From NCBI GenBank assembly GCA_003049465.1, contig PYSS01000068.1, forward strand, positions 62,001 to 126,000: a stretch of DNA of 64,000 bases, in the 5' to 3' direction. Positions 44,401 to 55,200 of this stretch are shown in pieces (position 1 is the stretch's first letter; every line of letters starts with the position of its first letter). This stretch comes from Magnaporthiopsis rhizophila. Taxonomy: Eukaryota; Ascomycota; Sordariomycetes; Magnaporthales; Magnaporthaceae. Under the pieces are notes generated by a model that saw nothing but the letters and a program-made list of their open reading frames with translations, was not told the DNA's origin and made no database searches. Made by a program: the position numbers and the translations under genes.

Positions 44401-46354
44401 TGGGGCGCAACGCACATGTGGCCCACCTTAGAATTGCTTTGGAAAGTTCCTTGCCTCTCGGGGCCTGCGACATGGCGTCAAGGGTGCGGCTGTAGAGCGA
44501 CTCCATTCCTCTGGGAACCTCGTCAAGTATCGACTCGATCTCGTTTTTGCTGTGACAGCCACTAAGCTCCTTAAGGATCAACTTGGTCCACAAGAAGGAC
44601 CCCTTGGATTTGTCGACGATTTTGTCAGAGAGGGCGGGTTTATCTTCGGCCTCCACCGCCATGACTCCCATCTTGCTCTCAACTAGACGCCGCAGGTCTG
44701 ACAGGGTATCGGCAACGGATATCGTTTCGATCCGAGCGAGGCTGGGAGGTATGGTGTTGGAGACCTGCCCAAGCTCAGCCGTGTCCCGGCTGGTTATAAA
44801 AATCCTCAGGGGAGCTGAGTCGTCTGGACGTGACAGAATAGCCTCGACAACCTCCAGAGACGCGCTGGAGCACTCGTCCAGTGCGTCGATGACCCAGTAG
44901 TGTCGGGTAGTGACGAGAGGAAGAATCGCCGACAGAAAGAGAATTCGCCAAAGGTTACGCTCATCCACGTGTTCGAGATGCAGTCCATCCGATTGCAGCT
45001 GTAGGATTGCGTTGGCGACAGCGGGTATGGAGCTTCCCATCTGGAAGGCCAATGATCGAAGGCATCGACCCAGGTGCGACTTGGACTCGTCGCCGTGCTT
45101 GAAGAAGAAGTAGCTGCAGGCCTGGCCTGACCCTCTCAACTGCTCAATAACATAGCCGGAGAGAACAGACTTGCCACTTGCGGGCTTTCCCTTGAGCCAA
45201 AGCACCCAGCGGCCGGCCGGGGTGGCGTCTCGCCATGCGGTAAAGCTTTCCTTCTGAGAGACCCACTGGCATGTGCTGTCCAGGCGAGCCTCCGAAACGG
45301 TAAAGAGATCGTCGTCTACGACATATGGGACGTCCAAAAACTTCTTCAGCTCCTTGACTCTGTCGCGATGTTCCTCGGGACGCAACAAAGTGGCCGTGGT
45401 GGTGGTGATGCGGCCGATGGTGGACGCTAGGGCATTCCGTATTTCGGTGTAATTGACATCAAGCGCGGTGGCGAACTTGCAGATGGAGCGGTGGTCTGCC
45501 CTCAAGGGAATCTGCTTCTCCTCCCGGTACCCCAAGATTGCAGACTCGGGATCAACTATAGGCGAGCTGAAGAACTTCATGTTCTGGGTCTCAAAGAAGG
45601 ACCAGAGCTCCAGACCGTCCGAGAAGTGTCTAAACTCGTCGTTGATTACCTGAATGGCGCCCGAGTTGCGCTGCAGGTCGGCGACGTATGTGCGATTGTA
45701 GGCAACTCGGAGGAGATTCTTCAGCGTCTTTGCGTTGTCGGCCCCCCGGTGTGGCGTGGCGAGGAAGTATATGGCGTCGAGTCGGGAAGCCAGGTCCTGG
45801 TAGGCCGCATCCAGCCTGGCGAGGATGTATGCCTTCTTTATCACGAGGCCGCCCATGCTATGGCCGACCAGGATGATGCGCGTCCTGGAATTCAGAAGCG
45901 CTGGCGACGTACCAAGCGCCCCTAAGAATGACTTTCCAAACAGGTGGACATTCAGGCAGTCCTCGCTTCCCCTTATGTAGTCTGAGTCGTAGCCGTAGCT
46001 GTGAATGCGAACGCTGCCGAACGCAGGGTCTTGGGGCAGCCACTCTTGCGGCCAGTAGTGTGACCGCGACGCCGTCTTGCTCCATGTCTTGCGCGAGCCG
46101 CCGCCGAGGCCGTGGACGAATATCAGGTCCGCGCGCGGATCGGAGGGCTCGTGGAGAAGGTTGAGCCCCAGAGGCCCCTTGCAATCTTCAACGGCATCGT
46201 CGATTGCACCGCCGATGGTCGACTGCGAGAAGATCTTGGAAAGTCCGAGGGAGAGGCTCCTGGGGCGTGCTGTCGAGCGGTTGGCCTGGGAGGAGCCCTC
46301 CGGCCGGTCCGGTGAGTCTGGGGCGTGATTCGGTCGCAGCTTCCTTCCGAAGAA
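41444..46354 (-). CDS. NLR-like protein: alpha/beta hydrolase, NACHT NTPase and WD-repeat region
   Basis: One open frame of 1636 codons runs from just after a TAG at 46355 to the TAA at 41444. The N-terminus has a lipase-like fold: FVHGLGGGSRKTWSK near residue 80 and the nucleophile elbow GHSMGG near 162. Next is a NACHT-type NTPase with Walker A GKPASGKSV (about 388-397) and Walker B YWVIDALDEC (about 484). The second half (about 890-1370) has WD-like beta-propeller repeats, and the end contains DIWFAGWGWMSY. This architecture is the fungal NLR-like type related to HET-E/SesB proteins, tied to non-self recognition. The first ATG in frame is at 45856, inside GHSMGG, so it is too late. The true start must lie in an upstream exon; a very short ATG exon near 46438, using a GC donor, is one guess. 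The 5' boundary is therefore uncertain. Confidence 0.85.
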   Translation of the reverse strand, partial: FFGRKLRPNHAPDSPDRPEGSSQANRSTARPRSLSLGLSKIFSQSTIGGAIDDAVEDCKGPLGLNLLHEPSDPRADLIFVHGLGGGSRKTWSKTASRSHYWPQEWLPQDPAFGSVRIHSYGYDSDYIRGSEDCLNVHLFGKSFLGALGTSPALLNSRTRIILVGHSMGGLVIKKAYILARLDAAYQDLASRLDAIYFLATPHRGADNAKTLKNLLRVAYNRTYVADLQRNSGAIQVINDEFRHFSDGLELWSFFETQNMKFFSSPIVDPESAILGYREEKQIPLRADHRSICKFATALDVNYTEIRNALASTIGRITTTTATLLRPEEHRDRVKELKKFLDVPYVVDDDLFTVSEARLDSTCQWVSQKESFTAWRDATPAGRWVLWLKGKPASGKSVLSGYVIEQLRGSGQACSYFFFKHGDESKSHLGRCLRSLAFQMGSSIPAVANAILQLQSDGLHLEHVDERNLWRILFLSAILPLVTTRHYWVIDALDECSSASLEVVEAILSRPDDSAPLRIFITSRDTAELGQVSNTIPPSLARIETISVADTLSDLRRLVESKMGVMAVEAEDKPALSDKIVDKSKGSFLWTKLILKELSGCHSKNEIESILDEVPRGMESLYSRTLDAMSQAPRGKELSKAILRWATCALRPMTIAELNGALNLDIKDSFLSLENSITALCGQFVVVDKLGKIQMVHETAREFLMGGDQNSEFSIKERAHTRLAQVCLIYLSGIEMKPPRPHRRRRHANQAATRLDFAIYACTAWSYHLAKADPCATDLLDTLELFLKSNVLTWVEAIAESGNLNQLIRTSKNLGRYLEACAAGPSHLGPRIGILRQWTADLTRLPAIFANALTASPSAIFSLIPPFCPASSMMHQTTSPGRKLSVLGALGQQWDDRLVSLDFRQQSRPTTLSHGEDFLAVGLMSGRVTLYHATSYQEYKTFEHGESVRLIAFRPKSDVMSTCGMKSLNIWDTRTGALLRRLASPPRPLAMLFDEDMLLVASDKNYIVRWDLKDLGHAEPSTWRWSDGPDGTSPPRRAPGALTLSVPHGMLAVAYPNQAIMLWDMKEDCYVGSCGKKLSNGETSTYVVAAMVFNPNPNIELLVVSYLDGDLALLDPFDDRHLECFRAEVQSLAPSPDGRLLAAGGAGGVVHVYEFDTLRPLYRVESVNSFIKQLSFARDSLRFADIRGSQCTVWEPEALLRGLPADDGSSGQKTTTSADTVALTETVSVEVDARVTAIAVGNNITETTAPDAPGLIFCGKDDGTIALYDRKTAAQIRKLHGHRCAVRLVAWCGRRNCLLSVDASGGIILQHHVGDRNGPTAPIVFQTRLYSDAAVVDMLVADAAGKFVLSTAAADHVFSLEDGTLERDLVPRDGEAASPTRRWILDSRASATSALCVEESCVRVHAWAGGCVEVARFSLAPFGGPGHMVRHCNAAPISPAQLRNATVCAAGREARILLEFAMQDDSASPLQLALLNLDFEVGQAPSRSTKEPDNTNQATVDNGGGKGKAPEAAAPATTVLSLTPILLPDVAHVIGISDTNRLVFLDRSSWVCSADLTTAACAGDSRRPRHRAEEEDGELDPVVASAAPAAAQRHFYIPDIWFAGWGWMSYVSALAQRDIVLTKGGDIAVVRGGLDQH

Positions 46355-47115
46355 CTATTTATTGTGCGATTGGGCGACGGACGTGCTCAAGCTTGTGTTA
46401 GCTGTGTGCAGAGCGGGAGCGGGAGCGCCAGGGCTGGTGTTTGCTTGCCATCGTGCCCCCTAAACCAGCCACCCCAGACCTGGAGCACGGGGGACTTCTG
46501 ACGAGTACTTATGGAGGATCATTGCGTCGCGTCCTCTCGCTGGATGTAGGTGGGGAGACAGTGGTCCGTCGCCTGCGCGGCAGCGGCATATTATTACCGC
46601 GCGATTCGACGACTGGTTGGCGACCAGACGCGGGTAACAACATGCTTATGGCAAGGCTTGCGGCCGAGCGGACCCGAGACCCAAGCATCAGGCATCAAGT
46701 TGGGTGACAGGGGAGCTAGGTGCATGGGAACCCGCCCACTCCGGTTGGGGTACCCATACACGCTTTCCGAAAACAGACCTGCACTTCGTACACATTTGTA
46801 TAACCAAACTAGAAAAAAGGAATAAATGTGAAAAAAAAAAAAAAAGGACAAGATGTAAGAGATGAAAAAAAGATTATGATAAAAAGCACCTAAGAAATAC
46901 AACAGCCGGGTAATGGGGGTTCCAAATGCCACAGTTATTGGGCTGTCCTATCACAATAACACCTCTGGCTTTTTGGTCCACCTCGGTTGGCCCAATCGGC
47001 GGGACGGGGCGTTCACGGGCCAAACAATGTCTAGGCTAAAAAAGGCATAGCACAATTCTCGCTTGGCCTGTCAACGAGGTCCCCATGATGCTGCCCAGTT
47101 AGCCGCCGGGAATTT
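46355..47115. other. Intergenic between NLR-like 5' side and kinase 3' end
   Basis: It may contain the missing first exon of the NLR-like gene: minus-strand ATG near 46453 followed by a short basic peptide, then TAA. An A15 run lies near 46831. The rest is AT-richer and shows no gene. Confidence 0.4.
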
Positions 47116-48434
47116 TCAGTCTCCACCACCATACTTCTGGACAAGACCTCTCACAACATCGAGCACCCTATCGGTATATCAGCATTGTCAGCGACGCCAA
47201 ACTAGGTGCGGTTACCCTTGCCTGAGCAGGAATGGGTTCTTACTGGGGCCGAAGATGGTCTTTCCCCAGGAACAGAGCCGAGACGTGAGTGTCGAAGCGT
47301 CTGTGGTTACCTAATTAGCAGCTTGGCCCCTTTTGTCTGCAAGAGGGCGACTCACAATCTATAAAGATCCAAACGCCCTTTGAAGTCCTCCTCTGGTGGG
47401 GAGACCCCGACGAGCGAGTTATACGCGGCGATATACTTGTCGTCAAATTTGTTACACTCGGGCCGCCACTGCCCGAACTCGTCTGGGGGTGTCTGGTTTA
47501 GCACTGGGTGGGTACCCCAAGAGAAGCCTTGCATCCGTCAACAGAAGACTTGGAGGATCCCCAACTCACATTCGTTATGCGCATAGAAGCAGCAAGCGTC
47601 AAAGACGAGCGACTGACCGCTCTCTTTGTCGATGCCCGCGTTTGCATACCAGAGGTCGCCGTGGACGAGGGACGGCTTCACCGACCGGCCGTCGCTCTCG
47701 AGTGGCCACAGCAGTCGGGGAATGACCTTGTCGAAGAGAACCCTTGGAGAGAGATTCCAGCTCCTCGGTGGTTCCCCGCCTCTCAATCTCCAGGTCCAGC
47801 GCGTGTCTCATGCTCTTGGTGAAGAAGACCTCCCAGCTGTCCTCCCAGCCCACAAACTGGGGCAGGTTGCCGGCGTAGGTGGTGGCGTGGAAGCCGAACT
47901 TGCCCGTCGGGGAGGTGCTGTCCCGGTGCAGCTTGGCCAGGAGCGAACTGAACTTGTGCGGGTCGGGCATGTCGTCAAGCATGTCGCGGAAATCGCAGAG
48001 GAAGAAATGCGCGTCGGGGACCGCGTCGTATGTGCTCCATACTAAGGGCTTGGGCACGAACTCGGGGACGACCTGGTAGACCGCCGTCATGGACTCGAAC
48101 TCGCCCGCGACCATGCGCCAGCCCACTTCGCCCGGGACCACCTTGATGAAGAAGGATTGGACGCCGCCCTTCTTAAGGATGACGTCGATGCGCCCTGTAG
48201 TTGCCCAGAAGCTGGTGCCATGGCTGTCGACCGAGACGACTTTGCATCCCTCGGGGAGCTCTGGAAGAGGCGTTAGAACCATGCGCCGATATCTTTGGGC
48301 AAAGAGTCCAGTTTTGGCGCAGAGGAGTTGCACTACCCACCCCTCAGGACGGCGGGGTCGAGCTGTGTGCCGGGCCCTGTGAACTCGAGCCGTTTGCGCA
48401 AGTCCACACCATGTTCTTGCTGCGGCACCTTCAT
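47116..48434 (-). CDS. Fructosamine/ketosamine-3-kinase family protein, five exons, frame broken by a 2-bp loss
   Basis: Exons are 48341-48434, 47570-48260, 47356-47482, 47244-47300 and 47116-47167. Donors are GTGGGT, GTGAGT, GTGAGT and GTAAGA, and all four junctions keep phase and restore family sequence. With one repair the product would be about 340 aa, usual for PF03881 kinases, which phosphorylate sugar-derived ketosamines on proteins for repair. Motifs are VSVDSHGTSFW, FFIKVVPGEVG (ATP Lys), HFFLCDFRDM, PSLVHGDLWYAN (catalytic Asp) and VFDACCFYAHNEYEFG. The defect is in exon 2 near 47746-47754: after EELESL the reading frame changes inside a short CT repeat, and one more CT unit would restore LSPRVLFDKVIP. 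Everything else is intact, so a sequence error or a very recent mutation are both possible. Confidence 0.8.
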
Positions 48435-49284
48435 TCTGCGCTTCTTTGGACCATACACAGGCTTCGGCACTGCAGATATCTCAGATGACGTTCTTGGGTG
48501 AAAACTCGACTAGGCAGGCAGTTCGGCCGCGAAAGATCGGCTAGATTGTGGGGTCAGAATCAGATTGACGTGGGCGGCAAAAGAGCCCTGAACTACAAGG
48601 ACCGGGGCATCACGGTCCTGGTTAGCGGCTTCCATCCCTTCTGATTACATACGCGCGGCCGAGAGCCTGTCCACGCAGACCAGAGCAGTGCACCAAAGGG
48701 CCTAAAAATGGGAAGCTTTTCCCAACCTTTCTTTCCTTGCCTATTGTTTTCCTTATGGAGGACCAGGAAAGGCAGGGAAGGTTGGAGGCTGCGTGGTCGG
48801 GAGGAGGAACGGGAAGAGGACAGGAAGCACCTTTTTATACCCAGTCGGGAGAGGGGTGGTGGAGCCCCGGCCTCGACCACAATCACCCCGGCCGACACAA
48901 TCACCTCAACCACTACAGCAACTGCGACCAGCGCACCCGCGCGGCAATCCAACAAACGCAACCGTGCAGGACCCGGAGGGCAACCACAAACAGCCAAAAG
49001 CACACCACAGGAATAAATCACCCGACGTCACCAGGATTTCCGGCCCCATACCCAGCACCGGAAGGTTAACGCAACGGGGTAGGGCAGCCTCGGCCCCACC
49101 GCAATACCGAAAAAGCCACAACAACCACGGAATCACTCCCGCTCACGACCCGGAACCGAATCACCAACGGGGCAAACCCCAGGCTTTCCAGCATCCTCCA
49201 GTTTCTTAAAATCTTTGTTTATGTCATTTCCCTTACGTTGATAATTAAAGAAATCTCCCGCGTTGGGACCTTAGCAAGCAATAC
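48435..49284. other. Intergenic, A/C-rich strand with no recognised gene
   Basis: From about 48840 to 49260 the plus strand is strongly enriched in A and C and differs in composition from the neighbours. Frames there (48708-49209) have no known motif. It might be a fragment of an old mobile element linked to the LTR-like stretch that follows. Confidence 0.3.
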
Positions 49285-49522
49285 TGTCAGGAACGGTTAG
49301 CAAACACGGTTTTTACTCCCAGGTCCCGGACCGACAACGGTAGGGCAAATAAAAGCTTTTACATATAATACACAATAAAGCACCAAGGTTTTAAAAGATA
49401 GGTTAGCGCCGAATTGTAACCTTGGCGCCCCACAACGACCTGGCTGGCAACGATTCTCGATTTTCACCTGCCCTGAAAAACGGTAAGCCCCCACGGGCTG
49501 CTACAAATTGTCACGAGTGACA
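49285..49522. mobile_element. Possible solo LTR remnant
   Basis: A 238-bp AT-rich block starts with TGTCA and ends with TGACA, the short inverted ends usual for LTRs. It holds a TATA-like ACATATAATACACAATAAAG in the middle. Its last 14 bases form the perfect inverted repeat TGTCAC-GA-GTGACA. I see no flanking target-site duplication and no second copy in the window, so the call is weak. Confidence 0.25.
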
Positions 49523-49546
49523 TTAAAGCCCAGTCTTCACTTTGAT

Positions 49547-50120
49547 ATGAGCTCTGACTCGCCCGCTTCCGCGCCCGCACCCGACCACGGAGGCCGCAGG
49601 GCTTTCATGGAGCGTGCCATCGAGGTGGCCAAGCTGTCCCCGCCGGCCGCCAACAAGTTCTGCGTCGGGGCGGTGCTGGTGGACGCCGACAAGAATGAGG
49701 AACTGTCGACCGGCTACTCGCTCGAGTACCCGCGCGACTACAAGGGCGACCCCGGGACCACACACGCCGAGCAGTTGCTTCATCAAGATTGCCGACAAGC
49801 ACAGCCTGCCCGAGGAGCGCATCCACGAGGTCCTACCGCCCAACACGGCGCTGTACACCACCATGGAGCCCTGCAACGAGCGCCTCAGCGGCAACACGAC
49901 GTGCGCTACCCGGATCCTGCGTCTCAAGAGCGCCGTCAAGACTGTCTACGTTGGGATCAGGGAGCCTGGCACCTTTATCGCCAACAATGACGGCCAGCAG
50001 AGGCTCGAGAAGGAGGGGGTCAAGGTCTTTTCCCCAGCCTTTCCGGACATGGTGGAGGAGATAACCAGGGTTTCCCTAGCGGGGCACCCAAACCAGTCGA
50101 CGGAGGAGGCGTCGAAATAA
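49547..50120 (+). CDS. RibD-like cytidine/deoxycytidylate deaminase family protein, frame broken by an indel
   Basis: From the ATG at 49547 the frame covers MERAIEVAKLSPPAANKFCVGAVL (start of the deaminase fold) and reaches the zinc-site motif THAEQ at about residues 73-77. Near 49775 the frame must change. The +1 frame then gives CFIKIADKH, LPPNTALYTTMEPCNERL, SGNTTC and YVGIREPGTF to the stop at 50120. HAE plus PC-x8-C is the zinc-binding set of RibD-type deaminases. Repaired length is about 190 aa by loss of one base or gain of two; a two-base loss fits better because relatives have one more residue between HAEQ and CFIK. No intron can explain it. The family removes amino groups from pyrimidine or pteridine-like bases; the precise substrate is unknown. 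The sequence may be wrong here, or the gene dead. Confidence 0.78.
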
Positions 50121-52207
50121 AAAGAGGAACGTCCCAGGACCGTGAGAGGAAACTGCCAATCGCAACAGACTGGCCAACCAGGTCCAGTCTTCAAATCCTG
50201 GATGTATACATCTGTCATGATTCTTGGGGACATTACCAGAGAGTCTTTTATCGCACCGCAAACCGCCTTGAACCTGATCTCACAACGATAGTGGACAGAG
50301 GTGAGGGCGCCATAACTTGTGGAATCGTCCAGTGTGGGGTTCTGGTCGTGAGCCCGGTGCTCGAGCAGGGGCTGTCTTGTTACAGGTCACAGGGATTGTG
50401 AAGGTTACATCTGGTAGGTTTTTCCTGATGTGGTTTGCCAATGGTACACATTCCAGCACACAGGATTGCGTTTAAACAATGTATCCTGTTTATGTCCCTA
50501 TTTTAACGGTACCTTGACTCCCACCGAAACTTGCACTCGCACCTTATCACCCCCCTAGTAGCCCACCCGCTAACCTTTACTATCCCTAGAACCTGCACAG
50601 TAGCCTGTCGCTCGCAAGTGTAGGGATGGGTCGAGTCCGAGGCCCCCGTGCCATTAACTGCTGCAGAGCCCGACGGAATAAGCCGAAGAAGCGCCAAGGA
50701 GGCAGCGGGATGGGGAAAACACACGGAGCCGCTCGTAAAATCCCTCTCCGATGGTTGGAGGATATGGAGGACCAGGATGGAGGACGATGCCCCAGGACGG
50801 TCGGACTGTCATCCCCGCTGGACGATGCTTGGTTGGTGTTTTGTCTTTTTTTTTTTTTTTTTTTCCTTCCATGCTGAACCTCTATCACCTCCTGTCTTTT
50901 TCAGTAAGGCCATGCAGCGTTTTACTGTTTCCCGCATCTGGAAGTTGCTGACGGACCAGCCTACAAGCACGCGGGTGTGGTGGTGTTTGCTACCCGCCGG
51001 GAGGAACAACCGAGTTCTTACAGCAGGGACATCATGAAACCAGAGAGCGATCGGACTGCGGGCCAAGTCACTTGGACACCCGACGTTCTACTAATTTTAC
51101 ATGATTGGAAACATGCAGCCGCGTTAGTCCACGGATGTTGCATGCATCAAGCTGAGTCCTCCCGCAGCCGTCGTCCGTGCTAACCTACAAGTGCGATATC
51201 AAACCCAGCGAGCTCGGCGAGCCGCAGCTGGCCCGCTTAGTTAGATTTGGCCTTCTCGACAACGAGGATGCGAGCTGTTCTGCGCCATGTCATGTGATGT
51301 CTCCTTTTGGCCGCGGTATTTCCCACGGTGTAGGCCGCACTGGCCAATCAGCACTCAACAAAAGCGCCACAAGCCCCGCTGCCCTTGGTGGCACGACATG
51401 GATTGGCGCATGGCGGGCAAGGCATCAACATTTCAGCTGCAGGCTGCCCCGCCCTGGACGAGTCCATCAAGATCAGGCAGCAGCGTTTCGGCGGCTTTCG
51501 ATTCGACGGCTCCCTTCGCAGATGCAACCCCGTCGACGCCAGCCCGAGATTGCTCTTTTGGGGATCTTCGCTCTGAGACGTGCTGGCTCACTTGGACACC
51601 TTTCTAGGCACCAGGGAATCGAAACTCTCCAATCCCGCCGTCTCTCCCCTTCGCTCGAGCACGAGGGTCCTGGCCGGGTCCTGCCCCTGTTGGTCTTATT
51701 ATTATTTTTGTTTCTTGGGTTGACGGATTTGGGATCTGGTTAGGGCCTGGGTTTGGACGGGCCGCTGCTGAGTCTGGTGTTGCTACAGTCTGCTGCCTTG
51801 GGAGGTTCGTTGCAAGATATTGAGGGCGTTTGGCTGCCCTTCTTCTCGTGAATTTTAGCTTCCTCATTCGGCAGCCCTGAGGCTCTCACCATACCAACCA
51901 ACCCTCGCCCGAGCAACCCACTCTCTGCATCTCCATACCATAGGCCACCACCCCCGGCGGCTGCAAGCCGTGATCTTGCCAAGATACTGCCACATCGCCG
52001 GCCTACACCCCTTCTAGAACAGACCCGCCGCTTACCACTTAGTTACGGCCGAAAGCTGAGTTATTTGTCCTGTTGCGGCTCCATATTCGCTCCGTGCTGT
52101 TCTTCCGCCATCTTCTTTAAGCCACGCCAAACTGCCGGCATCCTCTCGACGTCTCCAAGTGCATGGCCATCCCTTTGTTCCAGCAAACCTCGTAGTAGCC
52201 CACCGCC
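50121..52207. other. Gene-poor spacer with the promoter of the HeLo fusion gene
   Basis: A T18 run lies near 50847-50864. Frames are short and overlapping, without motifs. The last few hundred bases, CT-rich with GCCACGCCAAACTGCC, are probably the leader of the next gene. Confidence 0.4.
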
Positions 52208-55200
52208 ATGGAGGGGTACTTCCCAGCCAGCGCGGCCCCGGTCCAGCGGCGGCTAAGCCGGCTGTACAACGACACCAAGAAATCGTCCGACTTCCTCAAG
52301 GAGCCCGTCCACAATGGCGACGACCCCGATATCAGGGCGCTGCACCGAAAGCTGCGCATCCAGAAGGACCGCCTGGTCAGCTGGGGGCTGGAGTGGTCAG
52401 ACAACACGGCCGTGGAGTCGGCCGAGCTGCTGATCGACTCGTCCCTGTCCAAGGCCGGGCTCAGCGAGGTCGTCGGCAGTATCATGTCCACCATCAAGGA
52501 CATCCTGGCCGAAGCCGAGCCGCTGTGGCAGAGCTCGCGCCGCCTGATCGGCGAGCGCGACTCGTCCAAGGAGAAGGGCGGCTCCGCCAGCGCCCAGGGC
52601 AAGCAGCTGCCCGTCGTGCCGTGGGACAAGGGCCGGTTCGAGGACCTGGTGCGCGACCTCACCACCTCCATCGACACGCTCTACGACCTCTCGCGCACCC
52701 GATCTAGCGGCCCGGGCTCGCGAGTCGACCAGCAAAAGGCCGCGGGCGCCGCCGACGAGATGCGCGCCTTCGAGTCGTCGCGGCTCGAGACGGCCCGCCA
52801 GATCGATCCCAGGACCCTGACGAACCTACGCTCCATCCAGGCCGAGCCCATGTCAGACGAGGCCGTGGCGAACGAGCGGCGGCCGCGCGACATCGTCTTC
52901 ATGAACAAACAGGCATACGCAGACGTGGCTCCGCAGGCCGGCGCCGCCGCCCAGGGCCGCCAGCCCAACGCCCCGCTGCTTCTCGAGTACGCCAGCTTCG
53001 ATCCCATCTACTCGGCCGCCGGCATCATGCCGTCCATGACGCGCTTCGAGCGGCTCTCGGCCGGGCTGCAGACCGACTCGCAGCGCTCGCCCGGGGCCTG
53101 GATCGGCCTGCCGCGCCTGCTGGCCTACTTTGAGGACATGGAGCACTCGCGCCTGGGCTTGGTCTACCAGTTCCCGCCCACCTTCAACCCCGTCTCGTTC
53201 GAGAACCTGACGCAGAACCCGCTCTACAGCCTCTGCTCGCTCTCGGACCTGCTGCGCCGCCCAGACTTTGAGCCGAAGCTGGAGGCTAAGTTCCGCCTGG
53301 CCTCCAACCTGGCCAACACCGTCTTCGACATGCACGCCCGCGGCATCACCCACGGCAATCTGGTCGATGCCAACGTCTCGTTCTGCAACGCCGTTGGCAA
53401 CGACCCGGCCATGAACACGGCCGACGTCGACATCCGTCGCCCGCTCGTGTCGTCCTTTGACCTGTTCCCGGGGTCGCCGTTCGAGGACCCTGCAGCCGCC
53501 GCCGCGACGCCCCCAGCTGCGGCCTTCTCGCTTTACCGCCACCCGCTCGATCCCCGCTTGACGGGCCAGTCCAGCGCGGGCGACGGCGCCGAGTCGCGCG
53601 TCTTCGACCTCTACTCGCTCTCCATGCTGCTCCTGTCCATCGGCCTGTGGACGAACCTCGAGAACCTGGTGCCGCACGCGGGCTCGACCGAGATTCCCGT
53701 CGGCCTGCTTGACCAGCTCGCCATCCGCTGCGGCACGCTGTATATGAAGGCCGTCCAAGCTTGCTGGACGGCCGTCGAGAAGGAGCTCTCGGGTCAGAGC
53801 GGCGGCGAGCAGCTGCTGTCGAGGGTCCAGGTCAAGGCCAGCCGCTACCTCGAGGCGTGCTGCATCCTCGACGGCGTGAGCGGGCTCGAGGAGCGCCTCA
53901 GCGACGACCTGGGCGAGCCGCGCCCGCCGCCAGTCGCTGTGCCGCAGCAGCAGCAACAGCCTGCGGCAGGATCGTCTAAGAAGTCGGAAAAGGGGTTGGC
54001 CCTGCCGGTTATTCCGGAAAGACAAGGGCCGCCACCGCCAGGCTTCACCCAGACCACGCCCGTCGTCATCGAGAGTAAGTGTGGATTCTTTTGCACTCTC
54101 ATCCCTTTTCTGCTCTCATCTAACCCATGCCACCTTTTACAGCCTTCCCCCTGCCCGAGGAGACACAGGCAAAGGCCAAAAGGTCAGGACCCAAGTCTCG
54201 ACTGTATCCGCACGTACCCCTGCCGGCGGACGCGGTGGAGCAGTGGAACAAGCACATCATGCCGCAGGTCAACCAGGCGCTGCGCCACTTCAACCGCAAG
54301 CACCCCGAGTCGGTCGAGATCTCGCTCGAGTCCATCGGCGCGTCGGCACGCGAGACGCAGCCCACCGTCTTGGTCGTCTGCACCTCGGTCTCCAAGGTGC
54401 GCAGCATCCTCAAGAAGCAGCTGGGCACCCTGTTCGACGGCACCACCGGCTTTGCCCTCAAGGTCTGCCGTGGCCAGGTCCTGCGCTCGCGCAAGACCGC
54501 GGGGGCGGCGGGCGTAGAGGAGCAGCAGCAGCACAAACACCAGCAACACCAGGGTGGCCCGCTTGAGCCGGCCAATGGCGACTTTCAAGAGCGGCCGGGA
54601 AACGGGGCGAGCATCGGGGCGTGGATCGGCGACCGGCATCTACCTCCCGTCAGCTTTGGTGGCCTGGTGCTGGTGGACGACAAGGCGTACGGCATGACGG
54701 TGCACCACATGCTTGACGACCCCGACGGCAACGTCGACGAGAACACGGCGACGGAGAAGCAGATACAAAAGATCCTGCGCAGCAGCGCGACGGCGCAGGA
54801 GATGATGGACCTCAACGCGTCGCTGTCGCAGTGGTACGCCGACCTGCAGGCCGAGCAGTCGGCCGGCTACAGCAGCAGCAGCGGCAACGAGTCCGACTAC
54901 GCATGCGAGTTCTCCGACAGCGAGTCCGACGCCTACTCGGAGTCGGCCGTCACCAGTGAATCAGAAGATGACGATGACCAAGACGACGATGATGACGACA
55001 CTCCCAGCGAGCCCGGCGACATACCAGGCGTCGAGGTGGGGTGCGGCGAGGGCTACGTGATCACGCAGCCGGCGCTCGACGACGTCCAGGACGGCTTCTT
55101 CCCGGACCCGGAGACGGCCGACGAGGAGCACCTGGCCAGCCACGCCATCGGCGAGGTGCACGCGTCGAGCGGGATCCGGCGGCGCACCGACGACAACGGG

